Shown here: positions 32,552 to 43,025 of the stretch, piece by piece
Layout: the number at the start of each line of letters is the position of its first letter
Numbering within the stretch: position 1 is the stretch's first letter
NCBI GenBank assembly: GCA_020744425.1
Contig: JAGMUV010000016.1
Location: 434,001-498,000, forward strand
Origin: Dactylonectria macrodidyma
Lineage: Eukaryota > Ascomycota > Sordariomycetes > Hypocreales > Nectriaceae
Reading direction: 5' to 3'
DNA length: 64,000 nt
Made by a program: the position numbers and the translations under genes
The notes under the pieces: model-generated
What the model was told of the DNA's origin: nothing
The model's database searches: none
What the model saw: only the letters and a program-made list of their open reading frames with translations

Positions 32552-35500
32552 GGCAATTGCTAGGGGCGCCGCACCGTTTTGCTACGGACGCCGCATCCTT
32601 AGGCGTGCCGCACTTTTAGCGCTTCTCATTGGTCCAAAAAACTTATCGGCCCCGTCAATCAGCCCCAGAAGGCGGTGAAGCCAGTCCGCCTCAACGCACC
32701 TTAACAGCGAGCCAATTGGCCAATTGCATCGACTTTGTCAGGACTACCGCCGTTGTCACCTTTGTTTCATGGAGTAACTCTAGAATAGAAGCAAACGGCC
32801 TAGCGACTACGGCCGGAGACGGTAAGTATAATGGCTGGGGGATGTGTTATCCCAAATCCTCTACGGATGAACCACTTGACTATTATTCTTTTGCTGCGTT
32901 GCAGTTTCACTACAATACACTATTCCTTCTGCCTTTCGATGGAGTACAAGGCCCCTTGTTCCTCAAAATCTCTTTCAATTCTCTAATTCTGAGTACCTTA
33001 AAGGGCATGCCTTTGAAGTCCTTGTATGGCCAACCGTATGGCATTTGCTGCATGTGCTAGGAGCACGCGTAGCAACTTCAGTTGCTGCAAATCTTGTTTG
33101 GACAGAAAACATTGTCTCCTCATCACGCGATAGCTCCCATTGAGATCGCTGCCTCCGTACGCTTGGCTGAGTCCTGCGCCCACATGCCCGTATTCCGGTA
33201 GTATTCCCAGGCCCGAGAGGTAATGTCCTTCCCTGGCTTGGCTGACTATTTTGTGGCTGGCTGTCTGAACCCTGGCGGCCATGGGTTTCACTGCTAGCCC
33301 CAACCGCCATACTCGCGGGTATAGGCTGGGGGTTATTTTTTGGCCGTCCACGAAGATTGGTAGCGATCTTTGGGTCTAAGATTCGGCGGTATACGTCTCG
33401 GCTTACAGGCTCTCGTAGATGCCACCGCGGATGGATATCCCACTTAGTCAGAGGTGTCGCGGTCATAAGCTTCCCAGAGATTGTATGATAACAAGGGATA
33501 CCAAGCTCGATAGACACATTGCAATCGTCGTTGCACGTTCCAATGGCATCCGGCCACGGATTTGCCGGGCTTGGGATGCCTTTCAGTGCCTTGCGGTGCT
33601 CCCTGGTGATCAAAGAAAGTGCCTTCTGAGACACTACCTGAGGAAGCTCGCCCAGATACTCCGAGCCGCGCCCCAAGTGCTCTCGCGCCGTTAACACCTC
33701 GTCCTGGGCACAAGCTTGACTAAATTCCCTCTCCTGGTCTTCTAGCATACCCTGGATTGCCTCGAAAAGCCGGTACAAATGGCTCATTCCATTCAAGAGA
33801 TAGCTCTTGACATTGTTGTTGCTGGCCTCTGTACCAGAGGTCACTCGAATGCCGAAGTTGCGGTACTTCCGAATGAAGCAGCGGGCCCACTGCGCTCTCA
33901 CAGGCATGTATGTACCATACAGATACGCGAGGATCGCTCTCTGGTCACCGAATTGCGTACAGAGGTATTCCCAGGCCTTCTCATGATCCTCTTCCGTCTC
34001 GGCAAACACCACCAGCCTCCACAGCATAAGCAGTCCGTCGTAATCGTGGGTTATAGGCTGAGGCAAGTTGTCTCGAGTGATTGGCTCCTCTTGTCTTTCA
34101 GATGCTTGTACTGCCTGTCGATCACGTTGGTTAAGGGTAGCATCAGGCTCATCCGAACTGCTCTCTTCGCCAGTACTGCTGTCTTTTGTGGTATAGACCC
34201 ACTTCCGTTTGGACTGTAGCATTACATTGGAGTTGATGTGGTGGATGCAAATCTGCTGTTGGGCGTTTGGAAACTCAACCCCTAATGCCTTCTTCATTTG
34301 GCCGTCAAAGTCGGTAATGACAACGTCGGGGGATCGGATGCTGTCTCGGTCGAGGAGCGTGCGTACACCCTTCGCTAGGAACTGGAATCCTTCAAGCCTC
34401 TCATTGTCGATCAGCCCGAATGCGGCGTTAAAGACAGTACCTAAGCAGGTCTGGCCAGTAACTTGGAAGAGGGGCAACTTAAAGCGGTTCGTGTTATATG
34501 TGTTGTCGAAACTAATAATCTCGGAGAATCGCTTCCACATCCGGAGGCAATAGGGATACGTCCATACTAACCCCACAAGGCGGTCAGGTTCGTCTCTGGC
34601 CCACTCGGCAATGTAAGGGATCTCCTCCTCGTCAAACAGCTTGATCAATGCAGCTGTAGAATTGTAATTACCCAAAGTCTCTCTGCTAATCCGGGCTTTA
34701 GCGTTATAAATGTCCTTCGCGATGTAAACCGAATTCGGGAAGTGATCTCTGACGATACCACCAATGTCTCGCGCACGAATGCCAACCCGTCGACTGGTAG
34801 ACTGAATGGTCGCCTTCACAGGACTAGTAAGTCGCCGATGGATAGGGTGGGCAGCGGCATCAGTACTAGGCTTATGGTTGTGTTGGTGGTTTTTCACATT
34901 TGGGAAGTGCCGCAGAGTCCACTGGAAGTCGTTCTCTGGCAAGGCCTCGGCAACAACCTTCCACAGACACCCCGACTTTCGAGATTTTCGTTTCCGAAGG
35001 CCAGCACCCCTCCCCGGCCGTGGAGTCCCATGTCGATCACATTGGAAGACATACCGACTTCGTTGTCCAGGTCGAATCATACCATGAGCCTTGACAACAC
35101 CAAAGCCATGGGTCTTCGCAAAATTGTTTACCCGAGTGAAAAGGGTGTCAACTGACGGAGCTGGATCGCCAGGAATTGATGGGTTGGGGATTGGTTCCAC
35201 AGCGTCGGATCCTGAGCTGGCATCGGACAATTCGTGCTGTTCAGACTGCTCCCGGGCTTGGGTAGGCCCGTTTGGAGGCAAAGAGGCTTGGACAGAGTTT
35301 GTGGCCGGCCCTGAAACACTCGCTCGTGCTTGCAGTTGATGCCTTTCTTCAGTTATGGCAAGTACCTTTTCGTGAGCTAAGGCAAGTGCAGAGGCGAGGT
35401 GTCGGTCTGTTCCTTTGAGTTGGCGAGCCAAGGTTAGAGCAGTCGGGAGAACAGTCATTTTCGCCAGAGCCTGCATTATACGCTTGTCTTGGCTCTGTGG

Positions 35501-36147
35501 ACCAGTATGCTGCCTTTCCCGTATTGTCTTGGCCGGGTCTGGCATCAGTGTATCAACATGTTGTAACTGCTGGCTTGGTCGATACTTGGAGGTGCGATAA
35601 TTGTTTCGAAGGTAGATGTCTGATCCCCGCCACTGGATACCTGGTATATCTTTGCCGATCAAATCGTGAGGTCCAGGCAGGGAGGAAAAATACCGATCGA
35701 GCCATCCTGCAGAGACACCTCCCACGCCTTCCGTATCATATTGACGTGTATCGGGGCCAGCGATTGAACTATTTGATGACTGGTCCGAGTTGCTGGACAA
35801 AGGCCGAGATTGTACTTGACTAGAGTGACTGGTAGGGCTAATTGGACTTCTGCGACGGCTTATATTGGCGGAATTTGCATTTGGTGAAGGCATTGCGAAG
35901 CTGTGAAGTGTATTGTACTCCTCGAGGTAGGACAATCGCGATGTCGGCGGCCTTGATACTGCAACGCGAAGCGAATTGACGACGGGTCGGAACTTTTGGT
36001 GGCCAGCTGGCAAGAACGCGGCAGAATTCTGGTACGTAGAGAATGCACTAACAGAAGGTTTTTGGACCAATGAGAAGCGCTAAAAGTGCGGCACGCCTAA
36101 GGATGCGGCGTCCGTAGCAAAACGGTGCGGCGCCCCTAGCAATTGCC
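32552..36147. mobile_element. Intact Mutator-like element (MULE)
   Basis: A 3596-bp element. Its ends start GGCAATTGCTAGGGGCGCCG and are inverted copies over roughly 89 bp with essentially no differences (about 32552-32640 and 36059-36147). CCGTACAG at 32544-32551 and 36148-36155 is the 8-bp target duplication. It was created inside the left repeat of the MULE derivative. The transposase gene is a single uninterrupted frame. Near-identical ends, perfect duplication and open frame all indicate recent transposition. Confidence 0.9.
32975..35893 (-). CDS. MULE transposase (FAR1-like DNA-binding, MULE DDE core, zinc knuckle)
   Basis: 972 aa from the ATG at 35893. The frame is open further upstream, but without ATG, to about 36070 in the terminal repeat. 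Parts in order: a disordered N-terminus, a FAR1/WRKY-GCM1-type domain (VNNFAKTHGFGVVKAHGM, CLWKVVAEAL and NHQHNHKPS), and a MULE core. The core has IISFDNTYNTNRFKLPLF (first Asp), VVITDFDGQMKKAL (second Asp), QQQICIHHINSN, and VTSGTEASNNNVKSYL (Glu). A SWIM-like Cys-His element (CNVSIELGIPCYHTISGK) and a C-terminal CCHC knuckle (CSKCHTVGHTRTSKACP) follow. No stops or shifts are seen, and the enzyme is probably active. The stop lies about 335 bp inside the element's edge. Confidence 0.9.
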   Translation of the reverse strand: MPSPNANSANISRRRSPISPTSHSSQVQSRPLSSNSDQSSNSSIAGPDTRQYDTEGVGGVSAGWLDRYFSSLPGPHDLIGKDIPGIQWRGSDIYLRNNYRTSKYRPSQQLQHVDTLMPDPAKTIRERQHTGPQSQDKRIMQALAKMTVLPTALTLARQLKGTDRHLASALALAHEKVLAITEERHQLQARASVSGPATNSVQASLPPNGPTQAREQSEQHELSDASSGSDAVEPIPNPSIPGDPAPSVDTLFTRVNNFAKTHGFGVVKAHGMIRPGQRSRYVFQCDRHGTPRPGRGAGLRKRKSRKSGCLWKVVAEALPENDFQWTLRHFPNVKNHQHNHKPSTDAAAHPIHRRLTSPVKATIQSTSRRVGIRARDIGGIVRDHFPNSVYIAKDIYNAKARISRETLGNYNSTAALIKLFDEEEIPYIAEWARDEPDRLVGLVWTYPYCLRMWKRFSEIISFDNTYNTNRFKLPLFQVTGQTCLGTVFNAAFGLIDNERLEGFQFLAKGVRTLLDRDSIRSPDVVITDFDGQMKKALGVEFPNAQQQICIHHINSNVMLQSKRKWVYTTKDSSTGEESSSDEPDATLNQRDRQAVQASERQEEPITRDNLPQPITHDYDGLLMLWRLVVFAETEEDHEKAWEYLCTQFGDQRAILAYLYGTYMPVRAQWARCFIRKYRNFGIRVTSGTEASNNNVKSYLLNGMSHLYRLFEAIQGMLEDQEREFSQACAQDEVLTAREHLGRGSEYLGELPQVVSQKALSLITREHRKALKGIPSPANPWPDAIGTCNDDCNVSIELGIPCYHTISGKLMTATPLTKWDIHPRWHLREPVSRDVYRRILDPKIATNLRGRPKNNPQPIPASMAVGASSETHGRQGSDSQPQNSQPSQGRTLPLGPGNTTGIRACGRRTQPSVRRQRSQWELSRDEETMFSVQTRFAATEVATRAPSTCSKCHTVGHTRTSKACPLRYSELEN

Positions 36148-36261
36148 CCGTACAGTCACAGGCCCGTACCCTTAGTCAGCAACACCCACTGTAATATTTC
36201 TGCTTCACCACTGACCGCCTGTAACCCCTCCATCACAACTATCATCACTGCAATCAACAAA

Positions 36262-36789
36262 ATGGATTCCAATCCAGCTTCTTTCCCTCATGATAGTCTT
36301 CCTCCTCAGCGGTGGTATGTATCGCAAAAAGATTTATTTATAGATATCACTATATGGGCGGCAACTAGAGGTTTTACATTCATCAAACGAAGGTCGACTA
36401 TTGGCAAGTCTGGTCGACCTACAATTACATACTCATGCAATCAGTTCCGTTCTGGCTGCCAATTTTCAATACTAGCCAAGGAAGAATGGAGCGAAGATTG
36501 GCTTCTTAAACACCGGACTGAAGCCCGATTTTCTCAACACAATCACGAGCTATATCAGCATAAATCGAGTCAAGGCGAGCCTCAAGACACGCCTCAAGAT
36601 GAGCCTCAAGATACGCCTCAAGACGAGCCTCAAGACGAGCCTCAAGATACACCTCAAGACGAGCCTCAAGACACGCTTCAAGACGAGCCTTTAGGGGCAA
36701 AGAGACTACCTACATGTAGCAAGTGTCATATAAAGGGCCACAGAAGAGGTGCAAAATGTTGCCCGTTTAAATACAAAAGCAGCCCTTGA
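36262..36789 (+). CDS. MULE-derived protein with DNA-binding domain and zinc knuckle only
   Basis: 175 aa, single exon. Residues about 20-95 form a FAR1-type domain (RWYVSQKDLFIDITIWAATRG, SGCQFSILAKEEWSEDWLLK, HNHELYQHK). There follows a short tandem repeat of QDEP/QDTP (coded by CTCAAGA-type units, about 36575-36690) and a CCHC knuckle (CSKCHIKGHRRGAKCCPFKY) much like the C-terminus of the full MULE transposase. The whole catalytic DDE core is missing. The stop codon coincides with the start of the right terminal repeat. The intact frame suggests the protein is or was made. It could bind element ends as a repressor or a helper. That role is inference. Confidence 0.75.
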   Translation: MDSNPASFPHDSLPPQRWYVSQKDLFIDITIWAATRGFTFIKRRSTIGKSGRPTITYSCNQFRSGCQFSILAKEEWSEDWLLKHRTEARFSQHNHELYQHKSSQGEPQDTPQDEPQDTPQDEPQDEPQDTPQDEPQDTLQDEPLGAKRLPTCSKCHIKGHRRGAKCCPFKYKSSP

Positions 36790-36915
36790 TAGTTGTGATG
36801 GAGGGGTTACAGGCGGTCAGTGGTGAAGCAGAAATATTACAGTGGGTGTTGCTGACTAAGGGTACGGGCCTGTGACTGTACGGACCTGTGCGCCTAGACG
36901 GCGCCGTAGCAGCTA

Positions 36916-38097
36916 CTGCTAGCTACGTAAGCAAGAGCGGCTACTCGTAGCAAGTGGCTGCGAGGGATGTTATTCTTAGTAGCAGCTACTGCTAGCTACG
37001 TCAGCAAGTTGGGCCACGTTGAGGTGCTCTAGTTGCTCGGGGACCGGTTTGAACTGTTTGGGCTTTGTGCAGTTCTTTGCACTGCGTCCTTGCTGCTGAC
37101 GGAGACATGTAGGCCCAAACACGGCGCTCCCACCTGCCAAGTTCATACACGAGGTTGGAAAGGGATCATCAAACTGCGGCGTGTTGTCACGGAATTGAGA
37201 AAGGTCTGCGCTGATGTGCACAAAGCCCAATCTCTTTGGGACCACTGTCACGGCGATCGTGCCGGAGATTCCGGCTTAAACAAGTAAGAAGCTGAGTGGG
37301 GTGCGATGATCAGCTCGCATGATGGCCGGCTCTGGTGCTGTTTGTTGGTTGTTGATTGTTGGTTGTTGGTCCGTATGATCGGTCTTCTAGCTACGAACGG
37401 AAAGGTGCATCACAGAATTCCCGCATAAATTCGGCGATGGGAAATTGCGATCCATTTGGTCTGATTTGAGGACTGCGCTTGCGCGACAGCCGGATACCGT
37501 GCGATCAGGAGAATCGACCCTCTTTGGTTCAGTCAAGAAGTTCAACAGCCAAGCGTGACTTCCACCGCATAGTCCGCCTTGCCATGGCCCTGGAGCGGTG
37601 CCTTCCCAACACACCACCGAGGCATGGGTGTCGGCCCTTCCTGGAGGTGCCTCCGTGCTCAAGAGACTTCCAGCCCGCCCACCTCCCATCTGGCCTCCCA
37701 TCTGGCCTCCCATCTGGCCTCCCATCTGGCCTCCCATCTGGCCTCCCATCTGGCCTCCCATCTGGCCTCCCTCAACTTGAGCAGATCGGGGCCATCCCGG
37801 AGAGTCGTATCGTCCAGTTGTCTTGCCCATCGGGCACACCGAACATCCAAGACGCGTGCATGATTGGTCTTCAGATGCCCCCGCACGGCGGCGTATTGGC
37901 CCGCGTGAGCGGACTCTCTTGGTGAACTCTGGTGCACAGCCACTTATGTAGGCCACTTATTTCAATCACTACAGTGCTCGTCAAGGTAACGCAAATTCTT
38001 ATCTGGTGCCCATTGCCGTTATTAGTGAGAGCCCTGCCCCACAAGTCTTTCAATTAATCCTTCCCGGAGTAGAACCGGGCCTGTTATACTTTCAGCC
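36916..38097. other. Intergenic region before the methyltransferase
   Basis: It starts with local repeats of GTAGCAGCTACTGCTAGC (target-site DNA of the MULE derivative) and includes the 12-bp minisatellite at 37684-37769. Open frames of 90-190 codons near 37.4-38.0 kb exist in five of the six frames because the minisatellite lacks stops. I do not accept them as genes. The last 60 bases are probably the 5' UTR of the methyltransferase. Confidence 0.45.
37684..37769. repeat. 12-bp minisatellite, seven copies
   Basis: The unit TCCCATCTGGCC occurs seven times in perfect tandem. A multiple-of-three period keeps all frames open (readings such as WPPI or GLPS repeats), which explains the overlapping frames here. 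Confidence 0.9.
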
Positions 38098-39227
38098 ATG
38101 GCATTTTTTGCCGAGACAACTGCTGCCGAGGACAACACCGGTGCAACAACTGCCAGCGCCGCCGCCGACGATATCATCGAGGTCGACCCCAGGGCCAACC
38201 CCGACCCCGACGAAGGCTACGAGGCCGACTGGCTATCGACCGCGACGGCGTCCATCTCCTCGAGCGTCCGGGACTACGTCTTCGAGAACAACCGCCGATA
38301 CCACAAGTTCAAGGAAGGGCGCTACCTCATCCCCAATGACAACGAGGAGCAGGAGCGCGAGGACATGAAACACGCCCTCGTGCTGCATCTCTGCGGAGGC
38401 AAGCTGCACCTGGCGCCGTTGGATCATCCTCAGAATATCCTCGACATCGGCACTGGCACGGGCATCTGGGCTATCGACAGTGAGACTACGCTTGATGCGA
38501 GCCCCCAAGTTTGTACAAGATATTGAATTTTATGACTAATATGGTACTCCTCGAATCGAATGAAGTGGGCGACGAGTACCCCTCTGCGGAAATCACCGGC
38601 ATCGACCTCAGCCCGATCCAACCATCATGGGTGCCTCCCAACGTCAAGTTCATCGTCGACGACGCCGAGACGGAATGGGTAGACCCTCCAAACTCGCTCG
38701 ACTGCATCCACCTGCGCCACATGGCTCTGACTATAAAGGATATGCCGCGCCTCTTGGCGCAAGCGTACAAGACCCTGAAACCGGGGGGTTGGATCGAGCT
38801 GCAGGACTTCCTGTACATCACACACAGCGACGATGGCTCCAAGCCCGACGACTACAAGTACGACGAATTCGTCAGGCTGCTGCGCGAGGGCTTTCTCAAG
38901 TTCGGCTTCGACCTGCACGGGCAGCAGAAGAACGAGGGCATGGTCAAGGACGCCGGCTTCGTCAACGTCGACAACAAGATGTACAAGGTGCCCATCGGCA
39001 CGTGGCCCAAGAACAATGGGCTCAAGAAGGCGGGGCTGTACAACATGGCCATCATACTCGACTTCTTCTCGGCTGCCATGTCCCCCTTCACCCGCGGCCT
39101 TGGATGGTCCACCGAGCAGGTCGAGGTCTTCCTGATCGACGTCAGGAAGTCCATCCATAACACCAACATACACGCGTATTACACCCTTCACATGGTCATT
39201 GGACAAAAGCCGTTGGATGCGGCTTAG
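38098..39227 (+). CDS. SAM-dependent methyltransferase, LaeA-like fungal family
   Basis: Exons 38098-38479 and 38566-39227 (86-nt intron, GTGAGA...GAAG, branch GACTAAT) give 347 aa. SAM-binding motif I is ILDIGTGTGIWAID at the end of exon 1. The acidic loop is EITGIDLSPIQPSWVPPNVK with FIVDDAETEW, followed by LDCIHLRHMALTIKDMP and LKPGGWIELQDF (post-I and motif III regions). The N-terminus has NNRRYHKFKEGRYLIPNDNEEQ-REDM, a hallmark of this fungal family that includes LaeA and many secondary-metabolism enzymes. Substrate is unknown. No biosynthetic core gene is near, so it may act alone or as a regulator. GC-rich third positions contrast with the TE-rich neighbourhood, indicating a host gene under normal constraint. 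Confidence 0.9.
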
Positions 39228-39718
39228 GCGTTTTCTGCAATGCGGTGCAACTCCGGAGACCGAGTCTTTTATAACGACATCCTAAGAAGTTACGGTTCAC
39301 GATCCTAAGGTTGGATATCTTCCTTTTACAGTGGTCGAGGATGGCATTGAAGCACCCAAGTAAGCTATCGTGACGTCACTTCACTGTTCTACCCTAGTTA
39401 AATTTATGGATGTACACCGGAGACAAGCTCCGCCCGAGTTCATTGGAGATTGTGACGATTTCGCCTCTGTTATCACCGCAAATGCGCTGGCTCATATGCT
39501 CTAGGCTAATCGGGATGAGCAGCACCTTGCTTATCCGGCATTGCCTGTGAGACTGAACGCGTAAGCGGGCCCGCACACTGAGGTGTCGGCTGAGGCAAGG
39601 GGATTGCGCCTTACGTGACGCCATATGCTACTTGTTGGACCAGAGATCGACAGTATTTGCCCTATATCCTGCCGCTACCAATCTTGTCCTGGGTGACGCT
39701 TTGAGCACGGAATTAGGG
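39228..39718. other. Intergenic region after the methyltransferase
   Basis: Holds the 3' end of the methyltransferase gene. No other gene or repeat recognised. Confidence 0.4.
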
Positions 39719-40300
39719 TTAGCGTATGCGACTCGGATGACTCGAAGTTGCGGTGCGCAGAGTCCTGGTAAATCCGTGTCCAACTATGCCAAAGATGGCC
39801 AGAGAGTTGGGAGAAGTCCAAAGATCGCAGCTGATGTGGATCCTTGACTTTGCCGATTGTGTGCGTTGCTTGACTTTCTCCTTCTGAGCTTCATACTGTC
39901 GCATAATCCATTTCTTGATGGTCTCGTGTGTGTCTGGAAGCCAAGTATCGATATCGGTATTGAGATAGGCCAGGAGGGCCCGAATTTTAGGGCACTCTAT
40001 AAGCCGAAATGGGAGAGAACACGCGGTAATGAACCGCACATATAACACTTCGAGCTGGTCTGGGTCGATCGAGTCTCCACATTGATCGTTGAGCCTGCGG
40101 CGTCTACGGGGATTCTCTTCGGCCGTAAGATGAGCTTGTTCGAGAATAGTCTGTATGTTTGTCACCTTAGCTGCTCGGGGCGCGCCTTTGGAGCCGCTGT
40201 TCCACCAGAACAGGAATACGTTTTGTCGCAATGCCTGCAGCGCTATTCCTCATTTCCGGTACGTTGGTTATAGCATCTCGTCTCCATCTCCTCGTCTGGC
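39719..40300 (-). pseudogene. hAT transposase N-terminal relic (BED finger and start of the core)
   Basis: Reading high to low, a BED-type finger (RCRHCDKTYSCSGGTAA) near 40235 is preceded by TAG where the family has Trp. Then, in another frame from about 40170, come LPFRLIECPKIRALLAYLN, DTWLPDTHETIKKWIMRQY and KSRIHISCDLWTSPNSLAIF, the well-conserved hAT segment around the first catalytic Asp. It stops after GIVGHGF, and the rest of the transposase is missing. The stop at the Trp codon is a G-to-A change, as RIP would make. Confidence 0.75.
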
Positions 40301-40445
40301 ATATGAGAGAAGGCCCATGATGTTCTTGGCTTAGCACACGAAGCTGTGGAAGCCGTGCGAGGTCGCGATGGTTGGCATTGAGAGATTTGGCTCTCTCTAG
40401 TGCAAGCTTTTTCAGATCTTCAACAGCGGCGTCGGCATCGGGCAT

Positions 40446-40941
40446 GTAGATTGATCGTGCTGGTGCCCCGGTTCCAGAAGACCACCCGACAATCGGGTTT
40501 CAGTTAAACCGTTTCATGCTGGGCATTCGGGATCCCGAGCCGTCTTTGCATTTTTATATGGATTTGATGGGCATGAGCAAGATTTTCCCCTGGAACACTG
40601 GGCCTATGACGGTGTATTATCTGGAATACCCAGGAACCATGCCCATCGTGTAGACCTGACTGCCTACGCCCGCGACACTCTCCCCAACCTAGAGCGCACG
40701 CACACTACGGCTTCTAGAACTTTGCCACTACCACGGATCTGAAAGGTGTCACATGTAAATGGGAAGATGTCATGCATGTGAGGGTAGTAGAGTGTCAAAT
40801 TGGCCTTAATCACTACTCAAGTCAAGAGGACGAAGGTTCCAGTTATATACACAACAATGGTGTCCAAGTGGGTCGGGACGCCTCCTCGGCTGGTGCGGAA
40901 TATCGTTTGACAAAGGTGACTGACCGCAACGGAGGGAAGTT
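40446..40941. other. Intergenic stretch between hAT and LINE relics
   Basis: No domain, repeat or RNA gene seen. Confidence 0.35.
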
Positions 40942-41034
40942 CACATACCGGACCTCACCATGGAGGAAGTTGAGGAAACATTGCTAGCAGTGAAACCTTG
41001 GAAAGCGCCTGGAGCCGATCGTCTGATACAGCTC
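40942..41034 (+). pseudogene. Tad-like LINE reverse-transcriptase fragment
   Basis: About 30 codons read LTMEEVEETLLAVKPWKAPG, followed by ADRL. This matches the segment just before the reverse-transcriptase core in Tad1-type LINEs (family form EEV-...A...PWKAPG-DGLP). It ends at a TGA shortly after. Only this piece is left here. Confidence 0.6.
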
Positions 41035-41585
41035 TCTCGCTCCGCTAAATGAAGCCCGAGTCATGGGCGAATCGATATTCTTTATTTGCTACTTCTCTCG
41101 GCCTAGAACGCCTAGCTGGCAGTAGCACCACTGAGTCAGGGGCGGTGCGTGGGAGTTCCGAATACTAATGACTAATTATCCGTAAACTGGGGCCCTGCGG
41201 TGAGGCGACGAAGTGGTGGCTTGATCAAGGTGGCCAGCAGGTTGGCAGGTCGGGTAAGACTGCCGGTTCCGACTACCCCAAAATTCATTTAGGGGGTCAG
41301 GTTGCAACGTGCTGTCAGGTCTCGGGCTTTTGTGCCCTGTTCGGGCTAGTGGTGGGAAAAGAAGCTAAGCGTACTACGTAGTACATGTCAATCAACACGG
41401 CCGAGACCCTCTTACAGTAGCATCTTGTTATGTCTTGCAGGGGACATCACTCCCCTTGTCTAGATGATTCAACAAGATCGGAGCTTTCTCTGGGGCAGCC
41501 GAAAGCAGGAGAAGACGTCGGCTCGGGAGTGGCATAGAGTTGACCATGGCGCTACCTTTGACTCGGGGTTGAGATAGTGGCTCGC
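41035..41585. other. Intergenic stretch up to the hAT MITE
   Basis: No gene recognised. The last eight bases, TGGCTCGC (41578-41585), form the left target duplication of the MITE. Confidence 0.4.
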
Positions 41586-41997
41586 CAGGCTTTCTATCCA
41601 TATTCCATACTCCATACAGGCCTGTATGGAATATGGAATATGGAATGCACCTCGTATGGAAGCTTATTCCATACGTATGGAATACAAAAAATGACGTCAT
41701 CTCTCACACTGCTACTATCGTAAAGAATCAGGTTTAGGAGCTCTGCAATTCAGTAATTATACAGTGGTTTACCTGCTGTCGGCTGCAGACAGAGCTGAGT
41801 TTGAAGTATGAAACAGCATAAACGAGGGGTTTGGGATCACTCTGAAACAGACTGCAGTAGCGGGGATAATATTTTCCGGAATAATCCATTATTCCATACG
41901 TATGGAATACGGACGGCCCGTATGGAATACGGAATATGGAGTATGGAACATTCCATACTCCATCACTTATTCCATACGAGTATGGATAGAAAGCCTG
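41586..41997 (+). mobile_element. 412-bp hAT-type MITE, copy 1
   Basis: Ends CAGGCTTTCTATCCATA and the reverse complement. TGGCTCGC is duplicated on both sides (41578-41585, 41998-42005). Near each end are many repeats of ATTCCATA and TATGGAATA. A second copy of the same length lies inverted at 62412-62823. The 8-bp duplication and CAG tip point to hAT. It has no coding capacity. Confidence 0.9.
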
Positions 41998-42005
41998 TGG
42001 CTCGC

Positions 42006-43025
42006 AAAGGCTAGGGTGCCTCATTCCACAATTACCGTAGTTCTCCTGACAACCTTCGGCCATGAATGTCTCAAGTTCTGTCGGAAACGTTCTAGCCGTG
42101 GAAGATGCATGCACAGAAGCTGCTGTGCTATGACAGAGGATCACCATACGCCAAGGCGCCCAGCTGTCTCGCTATTTTAGTCGCACTGCGCTTAGCCGGC
42201 TTCGTAACCTTGGGTTCCCTTTCTTGACGGTGAGTCCGTCACGATTTCTTCGTCCGACTCGAGATGGATTCGCAATGCCTCGCCAAAAGGGTCTAGATCC
42301 AGGAGACCGGTGCGAGAACCAAGGGCCGTGCGGTTTTGGGCCTCAACGCCTAGTAACAAACCCCCCCGTGCTAGACCCTTGGATGCGAGTGCTAATCCGG
42401 ATGGCCAGAATCCAGGTGTCGGCAGATCCCGAGACAGATCAACAGATTTGAAGTCCCGACGATTAATGGATCTGCAGCTTGGTCTGCAGCCTGGTTTGCA
42501 CCCGCAACTGGGTCTGCCCCGACAGATGTGGACGGACGATATGACCCGAATTGCTGCTTTCATCATGTTCAATATCTAGCATACCATTCCCCACCAAGGT
42601 CCGGAGATCTAGCACCAATTCTACACCAAATGTACCACCAAATGCATCACCACGACAAGGTCCGAAAGTCGACAAAAGGTCCAAGCGACAGGATGATTCA
42701 GGTAGAGAGATATGGACAACACATGGAGAGATACAAGCCATGTCAATCAGACTCAAGCTACTCCGTAAAGAAGCTGACAACAAGATACTACGCAACTCCG
42801 CGCCGCCAGATTAGCTCCCTCTCCTCCCCCCCTGAAACGTCGTCCTCGGTGAACTTTATCCATCAAGTTGGTGAATGTAGATCTCTCCGGGCACAAAAAG
42901 CACCAGCAAGCATAGTACAAGTAAGCTGAATCCCCAGCCCCGTACTCCGTACTGTCCTGAGCGCTGTGCAGATCCCATTCACTGGCGGCACTCGTCGGGT
43001 GGCGACATCCACCAAATTGGGGCTT
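42006..43025. other. Intergenic region between MITEs
   Basis: Frames of 75-137 codons occur on both strands (42192-42929), with reading such as QLGLQPGLHPQLGLPRQ, but I recognise no domain and no splice-supported gene. It may hold degraded retroelement sequence. I cannot show it. Confidence 0.35.

Larger units (their letters stand above)
32522..36905. mobile_element. Non-autonomous MULE derivative, split by a second MULE
   Basis: Removing the inner MULE leaves a 780-bp element whose 119-bp inverted repeats are 32522-32551 plus 36156-36244 (left) and 36787-36905 (right). The tip reads GGCGCCGTCTAGGCGCACAG. GTAGCAGCTA flanks both sides (32512-32521 and 36906-36915), a perfect 10-bp target duplication. 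The body encodes one 175-codon protein with DNA-binding parts only. Long terminal repeats and a 9-10-bp duplication are typical of Mutator-like elements. The surrounding target DNA has further local copies of TTATTCTTAGTAGCAGCTA. Confidence 0.85.

Noticed and set aside
37387..37956. Frames with WPPI, GLPS or MGGQ repeats
   Set aside because: Products of a 12-bp minisatellite with open reading in several frames. No other support.
38625..39206. Frames on both strands opposite or shifted from the methyltransferase
   Set aside because: High GC makes alternative frames open. Only the annotated frame has SAM-binding motifs.
42192..42929. Possible retroelement gag or pol at 42.2-42.9 kb
   Set aside because: Reading is suggestive of low-complexity protein but I could not find a protease, integrase or reverse-transcriptase motif, nor LTRs.
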